This document shows, one piece after another, positions 1 to 4,585 of a stretch of DNA of 6,555 nucleotides. The notes beneath the pieces are model-generated. The model was not told the origin of the DNA. It ran no database searches and saw only the letters and a list, made by a program, of their open reading frames with translations. Made by a program: the position numbers and the translations under genes. Position 1 is the first letter of the stretch. The number at the start of each line of letters is the position of its first letter. Source of the DNA: Prevotellaceae bacterium (GTDB taxonomy: Bacteria; Bacteroidota; Bacteroidia; Bacteroidales; Bacteroidaceae). The stretch lies in assembly GCA_030523505.1 (NCBI GenBank), contig JAUNIK010000157.1, positions 1-6,555 of the forward strand, written 5' to 3'.

Positions 1-1173
1 ACCAGCGACCAGATGGCTCGTTTGTTCGATCTGAAGGACGATGGTTATTTCTATACTCGTCTGGCTAATCCTACCAACGATGCAGTGGCAAAGAAGATCA
101 ACGCTTTGGAAGGTGGCGTCGGTTGTGTGCTGACTTCATCAGGACAGGCTGCTAACTTCTATGCTGTCTTCAATATCTGTCAGGCTGGTGATCATTTCAT
201 CACCACTAACGCTATCTATGGCGGTACATTCAACCTCTTCGGTACTACAATGAAGAAACTCGGCATTGAGTGTACCTATGTTGATCCTGACTGGGACGAC
301 GAGAAGATTGAGGCTTGCTTCAAGGAGAACACAAAGTGTTTCTTCGGTGAGACAATCTCTAACCCTGGTGGCAATGTGTTCGATATTGAGCGCTTTGCAA
401 AGATGGCCCACAAGCATGGTGTGCCTCTCATCGTTGACAACACTTTCGCCACACCAATCAACTGTCGTCCTTTTGAGTGGGGATGCGATATCGTAACCCA
501 TTCCACAACAAAGTATATGGACGGTCATGCTACTCAGGTTGGTGGCGCTGTTGTTGATAGCGGTAACTTCGATTGGGATAAGTATGCTGAGAAGTTCCCT
601 GGCCTTACAACTCCAGATGAGTCATATCACGGACTCACCTACACCAAGGCGTTCGGCAAGGGTGCTTACACCACAAAGCTCGTTTCTCAGTTGATGCGCG
701 ACCTTGGTTCTATTCCTGCACCACAGAACTCATTCCTCTTGAACCTTGGTCTTGAGACTCTCGCTCTGCGTATGAAGCAGCATTGCGCAAATGCTCAGGC
801 TGTGGCAGAATGGCTCGAGAAGAATGAGAAGGTAGGATGGGTGAACTATTGCGGTCTTCCAGGCAACAAATACTACGACCTTGGTCAGAAGTATCTGCCA
901 AACGGCTCTTGCGGTGTTATTGCCTTCGGCTTGAAGGGCACTCGCGAGGAGGCTATCAAGTTCATGGATAATCTCGACTTCATCTCGATTGTTACCCATG
1001 TTGCTGATGCCCGTACATGTGTGCTCCATCCAGCGAGCCATACTCACCGTCAGCTCTCTGAGGACCAGTTGCGTGAGGCTGGCGTTGCACCAGACCTTGT
1101 ACGTCTCTCAGTAGGTATTGAGAATGTGGAAGATATCATTGCCGACCTTGAGCAGGCAATGGCAAAGATGTAA
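1..1173 (+). CDS. metY: O-acetylhomoserine sulfhydrylase (aminocarboxypropyltransferase), 5' end outside window
   Basis: This is a PLP enzyme of the Cys/Met-metabolism family that makes homocysteine (or methionine) from O-acetylhomoserine and sulfide (or methanethiol) in the cytoplasm. The frame is open from base 1 (T-S-D-Q before the first Met at 13), so that Met is internal; from the usual family length of about 425-430 I estimate some 35-40 N-terminal residues are missing. Visible marks are the phosphate-binding loop TSSGQAANFY, VDNTFATP with the Asp (436-438) that contacts the pyridine nitrogen, and THSTTKY with the Schiff-base Lys (511-513). The C-terminal HPASHTHRQL and VRLSVGIE segments are typical substrate-carboxylate-binding regions. 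The insert after the Lys, with PDESYHGL, fits the O-acetylhomoserine branch better than cystathionine gamma-synthase. Any promoter or SAM-responsive control lies upstream of the window. The family is sure; sulfide versus methanethiol preference cannot be read from the sequence. Confidence 0.93.
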   Translation, partial: TSDQMARLFDLKDDGYFYTRLANPTNDAVAKKINALEGGVGCVLTSSGQAANFYAVFNICQAGDHFITTNAIYGGTFNLFGTTMKKLGIECTYVDPDWDDEKIEACFKENTKCFFGETISNPGGNVFDIERFAKMAHKHGVPLIVDNTFATPINCRPFEWGCDIVTHSTTKYMDGHATQVGGAVVDSGNFDWDKYAEKFPGLTTPDESYHGLTYTKAFGKGAYTTKLVSQLMRDLGSIPAPQNSFLLNLGLETLALRMKQHCANAQAVAEWLEKNEKVGWVNYCGLPGNKYYDLGQKYLPNGSCGVIAFGLKGTREEAIKFMDNLDFISIVTHVADARTCVLHPASHTHRQLSEDQLREAGVAPDLVRLSVGIENVEDIIADLEQAMAKM

Positions 1174-1199
1174 TTGTAAATAAAGCTGATTTCAAAAAG

Positions 1200-2117
1200 A
1201 TGAAAACACTTTCAAACGATATCCTCTCCATTGCTATAAAGGAGCATGGAGCAGAGTTGGCGAGCATCCGCAAGGGTGACCGTGAGTATCTGTGGCAGGC
1301 ACATCCAGAATATTGGAGCCGTCATTCACCGGTGTTGTTCCCTATCGTAGGAGCTCTCTGGAATGGCGACTACTACACCCACGGCGAGACATTCCGCATG
1401 GGGCAGCACGGCTTTGCCCGCGATATGGACTTTGAGTTTATTATCGGCAGCGAGACCGAGGCGTGGTTCATGCTCGAATCCAACCAGCAGACAAAGGCGA
1501 AGTTCCCTTATGATTTCCGCCTTACAATCGGTTATAAGCTCCACGACAATGTCATCGATGTTATCTGGAAGGTGAAGAACACTGGCATCGAGACAATGAG
1601 TTTCCAGATTGGTGCTCATCCTGCATTCCACTGGCCATTGTTCAGCAATGAGACAATAGCTGAGGGTGTGGCTGCTATGGATGCTCGATTGGCGGAAGAC
1701 AATAAGCGTGGTTATTTCCTTCTGTCGCCAAAGGCTGAGAAAATGACATCGTCGGTAATAGCGGAAGCTGGTTGTGTTGATGCCGAGAAGACAATGGAAG
1801 TGGAGTTGGAGGATGGCTATCTTGCCCTCGACACTAATTCTTTCGATATTGATACTTTCATCTTCGAGAACGGACAGGTTGATGGTGTCACACTCTGTGA
1901 CCAGGAAAAGAAGCCATACCTCACGCTAAAGTTCGATGCTCCTGTCGTTGGTCTTTGGTCGCCTCCAGGCAAGAACGCTCCGTTCGTATGTATAGAACCA
2001 TGGTTCGGCCGTACTGACTCTGTGGGCTACACCAGTTATTTCGAAGACCGTAAGTGGATGCAAGAGATTGGCATCGGTCGTGAGTTCGTGGCATCTTACC
2101 AGATTGTTATTGAATAG
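1200..2117 (+). CDS. Aldose 1-epimerase family protein (LacX/galactose-mutarotase-like)
   Basis: This 305-residue protein has the beta-sandwich mutarotase family signature and probably interconverts alpha and beta anomers of a sugar or sugar phosphate in the cytoplasm; no signal peptide is seen. Family marks in order are SRHSPVLFPIVG (about 40-51, with the conserved Arg41), QHGFARDMDF (69-78, His70), GAHPAFHWPL (138-147, His140, the likely general acid) and CIEPWFGRTD (264-273, Glu266, the likely general base). All expected catalytic residues are present and the length is normal for the LacX-like branch. The ATG at 1200 follows the metY stop by 26 bases with no promoter or terminator between, so the two are probably co-transcribed. 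The leader TTTCAAAAAG is A-rich without a clear Shine-Dalgarno sequence. The exact sugar is unknown, and a link to sulfur metabolism is not implied by the family. Confidence 0.9.
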   Translation: MKTLSNDILSIAIKEHGAELASIRKGDREYLWQAHPEYWSRHSPVLFPIVGALWNGDYYTHGETFRMGQHGFARDMDFEFIIGSETEAWFMLESNQQTKAKFPYDFRLTIGYKLHDNVIDVIWKVKNTGIETMSFQIGAHPAFHWPLFSNETIAEGVAAMDARLAEDNKRGYFLLSPKAEKMTSSVIAEAGCVDAEKTMEVELEDGYLALDTNSFDIDTFIFENGQVDGVTLCDQEKKPYLTLKFDAPVVGLWSPPGKNAPFVCIEPWFGRTDSVGYTSYFEDRKWMQEIGIGREFVASYQIVIE

Positions 2118-2119
2118 TG

Positions 2120-2968
2120 ATGTATTATATAGAAAACGAACCTCGGGAAGCTCGCTATGCCCGTGAACTCATTCTCCAGGAGTATGGTGATATCGAGTTT
2201 GAAGAGGAAGGGCATATCTATACTCTCCATGGTCAGGTGATAGAGACAACTATCTCTGGCCTTGGACATCGTTTTGAGCAGCGTCCTTTCAATGCAGAGG
2301 AGGCTGCTGCAAGATATGCTTTGAAGAACGGCAAGACGCCAGAGTATTGGATTGCCCAGTGGGAGGCTAATTCCGAGCGTGCAACGACTCTCGGAACGAA
2401 AGTTCATGAATATGGAGAATCGTTGGCATACATTCTCAATGGTCTTTCTCCGGATATGATCCTCGAAAGTGCCCGTGGACAGTATGATGAGGCTTCACGA
2501 TATATCAAACCTCTTCATGATAAGGAAAAGGCGGCAGCACAGTTTCTTGGTAAACTGCCTGACAACTACCACCTTGTACTGAATGAGGCGCGTGTGTACT
2601 CTGGCAAGAACCCTGATCCTGCAATGAATATCTCGGAACTGATATGCGGCACTTTCGATATGCTCTACTGGGATGATGGTAAGGGTGATCCTGCGAAGGC
2701 CGGATATGTGCTGTTGGACTATAAGACAAATAAGAGTCTTACGAGTGACTACAACCGTCGAAACAGTTACTGCTTGGCTGCACCTTTTGGCGATTTATAC
2801 GAGGAAAGCTTGGGTATCTATACTATTCAGTTGTCGGCCTACCAGATGTTGCTGGAGGATATCGGTATAAAGATAAAGAACCGAATTCTTGTGTGGCTTA
2901 AAGATGATGGAAACTGTCAACTCGTGGCTGTACCGGATGTTTCTGCTCGATTGAGGAAAATTTTGTAG
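2120..2968 (+). CDS. PD-(D/E)XK superfamily nuclease, RecB/phage-exonuclease-like, stand-alone
   Basis: The predicted product has 282 residues and carries the ordered motifs of RecB-like PD-(D/E)XK nucleases: GTKVHEYGE (92-100, His96), an acidic LNEARVY (154-160, Glu156), CGTFDMLYW (176-184, Asp180), LLDYKTNK (198-205, Asp200 and Lys202) and IQLSAYQMLLE (236-246, Gln237 and Tyr241). The N-terminal layout, a short beta region (HIYTLHGQV, then TTISGL) followed by a helix before the GTKVHEYGE motif, resembles phage-type exonucleases. No helicase domain and no C-terminal Cys cluster like that of Cas4 or AddB is present, so an iron-sulfur site is unlikely. The ATG at 2120 lies 2 bases after the epimerase stop; an in-frame GTG at 2117 overlaps that stop, but ATG is the more likely start. 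Translation is probably coupled by re-initiation. The nuclease fold is well supported; the substrate (DNA repair, phage remnant or defence) is not known. Confidence 0.82.
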   Translation: MYYIENEPREARYARELILQEYGDIEFEEEGHIYTLHGQVIETTISGLGHRFEQRPFNAEEAAARYALKNGKTPEYWIAQWEANSERATTLGTKVHEYGESLAYILNGLSPDMILESARGQYDEASRYIKPLHDKEKAAAQFLGKLPDNYHLVLNEARVYSGKNPDPAMNISELICGTFDMLYWDDGKGDPAKAGYVLLDYKTNKSLTSDYNRRNSYCLAAPFGDLYEESLGIYTIQLSAYQMLLEDIGIKIKNRILVWLKDDGNCQLVAVPDVSARLRKIL

Positions 2969-2974
2969 ATAAAG

Positions 2975-3006
2975 TTTGGTTGGTATTCAAAAAATAACTA
3001 TCTTTG
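2975..3006 (+). promoter_or_regulatory. Bacteroidota-type promoter for the 98-codon gene
   Basis: TTTG at 2975-2978 is followed by 20 bases and then TATCTTTG at 2999-3006. This matches the Bacteroidota primary sigma consensus TTTG-N19-21-TAnnTTTG in both elements and in spacing. Transcription should start a few bases after 3006, giving a leader of about 40 bases before the ATG at 3052. The -33 element begins only 6 bases after the nuclease stop, and no terminator separates them, so readthrough from upstream may add to expression. Confidence 0.82.
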
Positions 3007-3051
3007 CATCGTTATTCAAACAATATCACAGACTATCCATAAACTGAAAAT

Positions 3052-3348
3052 ATGAGTGGCTTTATAAACAGCATAAAAACTGCATACAAGCGTCATAAGG
3101 TTCGCAACATCCTCGAGAAATGGAAAAAGCATCATTCTGTTGTCGATGGTAATGCGCTGTCTCATCATTTCGACATGAGTGATATCTACGTGGACCTTTA
3201 TTGGTATGCTAACATTGGTGGAACTAAGCGCGAGGTGCATTACTCACGTCATTCGTTTGACAACTTCGCTGACTATCTCGAGCGTCAGGAGCATGATCGT
3301 GTGCCAGATGCATATCGAGCTTTTGTAGCCGAAAGAAAAGCAAAGTAA
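3052..3348 (+). CDS. Small protein of unknown function (98 residues)
   Basis: I do not recognise this protein. It is 98 residues with no signal peptide, no membrane segment and no cysteine. The N-terminal third is strongly basic and probably helical (KTAYKRHKVRNILEKWKKHH, residues 9-28). The middle is rich in aromatics (DIYVDLYWYANIGG, about 44-57) and looks like beta strands, and the C-terminal part (DNFADYLERQE to the end) is charged and helical. The ATG at 3052 is the only sensible start, because an in-frame TAA lies at 3040-3042. It has its own promoter at 2975-3006 and its own terminator at 3363-3402, so it is an independent transcription unit; that arrangement, with codon use like its neighbours, supports a real gene. 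A nucleic-acid or membrane-surface binding role would fit the basic helix but is speculation. Confidence 0.8.
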   Translation: MSGFINSIKTAYKRHKVRNILEKWKKHHSVVDGNALSHHFDMSDIYVDLYWYANIGGTKREVHYSRHSFDNFADYLERQEHDRVPDAYRAFVAERKAK

Positions 3349-3362
3349 TCTACATTATATAT

Positions 3363-3402
3363 CATACAGAAAGCCTGCCGTCACCGGTAGGCTTTTTGTA
3401 TG
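3363..3402 (+). terminator. Intrinsic terminator of the 98-codon gene
   Basis: CATACAGAAAGCCTGCCG (3363-3380) pairs with 3385-3402 around a TCAC loop, giving an 18-bp stem with two G-U wobbles when read on the plus strand. The TTTTT run at 3393-3397 lies inside the lower stem, so the effective terminator is the inner 10-bp GC-rich hairpin followed by the U-run. The wobbles would be A-C mismatches on the minus strand, which marks the plus-strand RNA as the working form. It begins 15 bases after the stop codon. Confidence 0.88.
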
Positions 3403-3406
3403 GCAT

Positions 3407-3439
3407 AAAAAAACCGCCGGTCTCTGAGAGACCAGCGGT
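3407..3439 (-). terminator. Intrinsic terminator of the small lipoprotein gene
   Basis: Read on the minus strand, ACCGCTGGTCTCT (3439-3427) pairs with AGAGACCGGCGGT (3425-3413), with one G-U wobble, and is followed by a T-run (the A-run at 3407-3413 on the plus strand). The stem is 13 bp on paper with the centre opening as a small loop. It lies about 29 bases after the lipoprotein stop. On the plus strand the wobble becomes an A-C mismatch, so polarity is minus. Confidence 0.85.
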
Positions 3440-3447
3440 ATACTGTG

Positions 3448-3469
3448 AATTTAAGTTCGCGCTTAAATT
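3448..3469 (-). other. Hairpin overlapping the lipoprotein stop codon
   Basis: AATTTAAG (3448-3455) and CTTAAATT (3462-3469) are perfect 8-base inverted repeats around a 6-base loop. On the minus strand the stem starts within the TAA stop (3468-3470) of the small lipoprotein gene and is followed 8 bases later by the terminator hairpin, so the mRNA would end in two stacked hairpins. There is no T-run directly after it, so it is not a terminator itself; an effect on mRNA stability is possible. Confidence 0.6.
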
Positions 3470-3626
3470 ACTCTGCTACAGTTGTGTCAGCAGCTACAGT
3501 ATCAGCAGCAACTGTATCAACAACTACAGTGTCAGTATCCTGTGCAGGAGCCTGCTCTGTCTTGTTACCACAAGAAGCGAAAGAGATTGCTGCGATAGCA
3601 ACGAACATCAAAACTAATTTCTTCAT
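3468..3626 (-). CDS. Small lipoprotein with a C-terminal five-residue repeat (52 residues)
   Basis: The minus-strand frame from ATG 3626-3624 to TAA 3470-3468 encodes 52 residues. Residues 1-18 form a lipoprotein signal peptide (MKKLVLMFVAIAAISFAS) ending at lipobox FASC, with Cys19 as the lipidation site, so the mature protein has only 34 residues and should be anchored in the cell envelope. After a short linker (GNKTEQAPAQDT) come four copies of a five-residue unit: DTVVV, DTVAA, DTVAA, DTTVA (residues 32-51), then Glu52. The tail is acidic and low in complexity. I see no domain and cannot assign a function; similar short acidic lipoproteins are common in Bacteroidales. A promoter, an A-rich leader, a lipobox and a terminator all in register make it a convincing gene despite its size. 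It lies 195 bases downstream of the dedA-like gene but has its own promoter. Confidence 0.88.
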   Translation of the reverse strand: MKKLVLMFVAIAAISFASCGNKTEQAPAQDTDTVVVDTVAADTVAADTTVAE

Positions 3627-3679
3627 TTTTTTAAGCTTTTTAAATCAGTAAAACAATCAATTGTTATTTAAAACCGATG

Positions 3680-3708
3680 CAAAGGTACTACTTTTTTTTA
3701 TTCCACAA
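3680..3708 (-). promoter_or_regulatory. Promoter of the small lipoprotein gene
   Basis: On the minus strand, TACCTTTG (3687-3680) matches the TAnnTTTG -7 element exactly, and TTG (3708-3706) sits 18 bases upstream as a slightly short-spaced -33 element. The leader to the ATG at 3626 would be close to 50 bases. The flanking DNA carries A-runs on this strand at 3692-3699, 3712-3718, 3723-3731 and 3747-3752, which may bend the DNA or act like an UP element. The perfect -7 element makes the call good; the -33 element is less sure. Confidence 0.75.
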
Positions 3709-3821
3709 TACTTTTTTTATGATTTTTTTTTGCTTTGTAGTGTAACTTTTTTGAAAGCAACTGAAAATCAGTGAGTTGTGAATGTTTAAAATGTGTTAAT
3801 GAAACGGCTGATTGATAAAAA

Positions 3822-4457
3822 TCAACACTTTTTGTCTCTTTTGTGTCCGAACACACTCTTAGCTACTAACCATATGATGGCCAAGGCTACAAGTGCAACG
3901 ATACCTAAGACGATGTAATGGCTGTACTGCTCAACTTTCTCGTTCAGTTCCTCGCGTGGCACAAAAGAGTAGAGCCACCAACCGAGGGTTGCAAGGATGC
4001 AGTTCCATACTCCGGCACCCAGAGTGGTGTAGAGCAGAAACTTCCCGAAGTGCATCTTTGCCAGTCCGGCAGGAATGGAGATGAGATGGCGAATACCTGG
4101 GATGAGTCGTCCGGTGATTGTTGCCGCTACACCGTGACTGTCGAAGTATCTCTCGGCTTTCTCTACCTTTTCCTGATTCAAGAGGCAGAGCTTGCCCCAT
4201 TTGCTGTTGGCAAACTTATATATTATTGGTCGGCCAAGGAAATATCCGGCGAGGTAGTTGATGGTGGCACCGCAGTCGGCACCGATGGTAGCCATCAGAA
4301 TCACCATCAGGACATTCATCTGTCCGTCGGCGGCGTTATAGGCAGCAGGGGCTACTACAAGTTCTGACGGAACTGGAATGACGGTGCTTTCAAGCAACAT
4401 CAGAAACCAGATGACAGGGTAGGTGAGTTGATCGAGAAGTGAAAGTATATAATCCAT
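3822..4457 (-). CDS. DedA-family (VTT/SNARE-associated domain) inner-membrane protein
   Basis: This 211-residue integral membrane protein belongs to the DedA superfamily, whose studied members act as flippases or transporters for polyprenyl phosphates and phospholipids and support envelope homeostasis. Family marks are the first re-entrant segment with ESTVIPVPSE (23-32, Glu23, Pro28, Pro30 and Glu32) and the second with GRLIPGIRHLISIPAG (116-131, Arg118, Pro120 and Arg123). Hydrophobic segments lie at about 13-38, 48-75, 110-132, 138-165 and 180-202. The C-terminus is short and basic (KSVFGHKRDKKC). The length is usual for the family. The ATG at 4457-4455 places the first Met just before the first helix. 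It lies 128 bases downstream of glnS on the same strand with no clear promoter of its own, so it may be read from glnS or from an unusual signal in that spacer. The specific lipid substrate is not predictable. Confidence 0.91.
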   Translation of the reverse strand: MDYILSLLDQLTYPVIWFLMLLESTVIPVPSELVVAPAAYNAADGQMNVLMVILMATIGADCGATINYLAGYFLGRPIIYKFANSKWGKLCLLNQEKVEKAERYFDSHGVAATITGRLIPGIRHLISIPAGLAKMHFGKFLLYTTLGAGVWNCILATLGWWLYSFVPREELNEKVEQYSHYIVLGIVALVALAIIWLVAKSVFGHKRDKKC

Positions 4458-4467
4458 TATTTATATA

Positions 4468-4484
4468 ATATGTACGTACGCGCG
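4468..4484. other. Alternating purine-pyrimidine tract upstream of the dedA-like gene
   Basis: ATATGTACGTACGCGCG alternates purine and pyrimidine without a break for 17 bases and ends in CGCGCG. It lies 11-27 bases before the dedA-like start codon. Such tracts can adopt left-handed DNA under negative supercoiling; whether this one does is unknown. It contains the palindrome GTACGTAC. Confidence 0.5.
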
Positions 4485-4505
4485 AGGAGGCCATTCAGCC
4501 CCCTC
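4484..4505 (-). other. GC-rich hairpin in the dedA-like leader
   Basis: On the minus strand GAGGGGGC (4505-4498) pairs with GCCTCCTC (4491-4484) around a 6-base loop, with one G-U wobble; on the plus strand that pair is an A-C mismatch, so an RNA structure on the dedA-like message is the likely form. It is not followed by a T-run, so it is not a standard terminator. Its 3' side ends 26 bases before the start codon. Confidence 0.5.
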
Positions 4506-4510
4506 ATCTG

Positions 4511-4540
4511 CGTTTTCGTATTCGTATTCGTTTTCGTTAA
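4511..4540. repeat. Imperfect hexamer tandem repeat, CGTWTT x5
   Basis: Five contiguous hexamers fill 30 bases: CGTTTT, CGTATT, CGTATT, CGTTTT, CGTTAA. The first four fit CGTWTT exactly and the fifth is degenerate. The array is in the glnS-dedA spacer, between two hairpins, and is not part of a credible coding frame. Slippage at such an array could vary the spacer length between strains. Confidence 0.8.
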
Positions 4541-4542
4541 TT

Positions 4543-4562
4543 TCTCCCCATATAGGGGGAGA
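4543..4562. repeat. Inverted repeat 23 bases after the glnS stop
   Basis: TCTCCCC (4543-4549) and GGGGAGA (4556-4562) are a perfect 7-base inverted repeat with a 6-base loop. Read from glnS it would form a strong hairpin but is followed by AATTAACG rather than a T-run, so an intrinsic terminator is not well supported. It may limit 3' decay of the glnS message or be an end of a dispersed intergenic repeat that includes the adjacent hexamer array. Confidence 0.55.
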
Positions 4563-4585
4563 TGCCGAAGGCAGAGAGGGTCTGT

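Noticed and set aside
2117..2119. GTG start for the nuclease gene overlapping the epimerase stop
   Set aside because: An ATG follows directly at 2120; it adds no conserved residue to use the GTG, and ATG is the preferred start in these bacteria. It remains possible.
2120..2968. Cas4 or AddB identity for the nuclease
   Set aside because: The Cys residues needed for the iron-sulfur cluster are absent, and no CRISPR repeats or helicase genes are nearby.
3445..3651. Plus-strand frames over the lipoprotein region (rich in Ser, Thr and Val)
   Set aside because: They are antisense shadows of the lipoprotein repeat, which has a lipobox, promoter and terminator on the minus strand.
4543..4562. Intrinsic terminator for glnS
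   Set aside because: The stem is good, but the bases after it on the minus strand (AATTAACG) are not a T-run, so I list it only as an inverted repeat.
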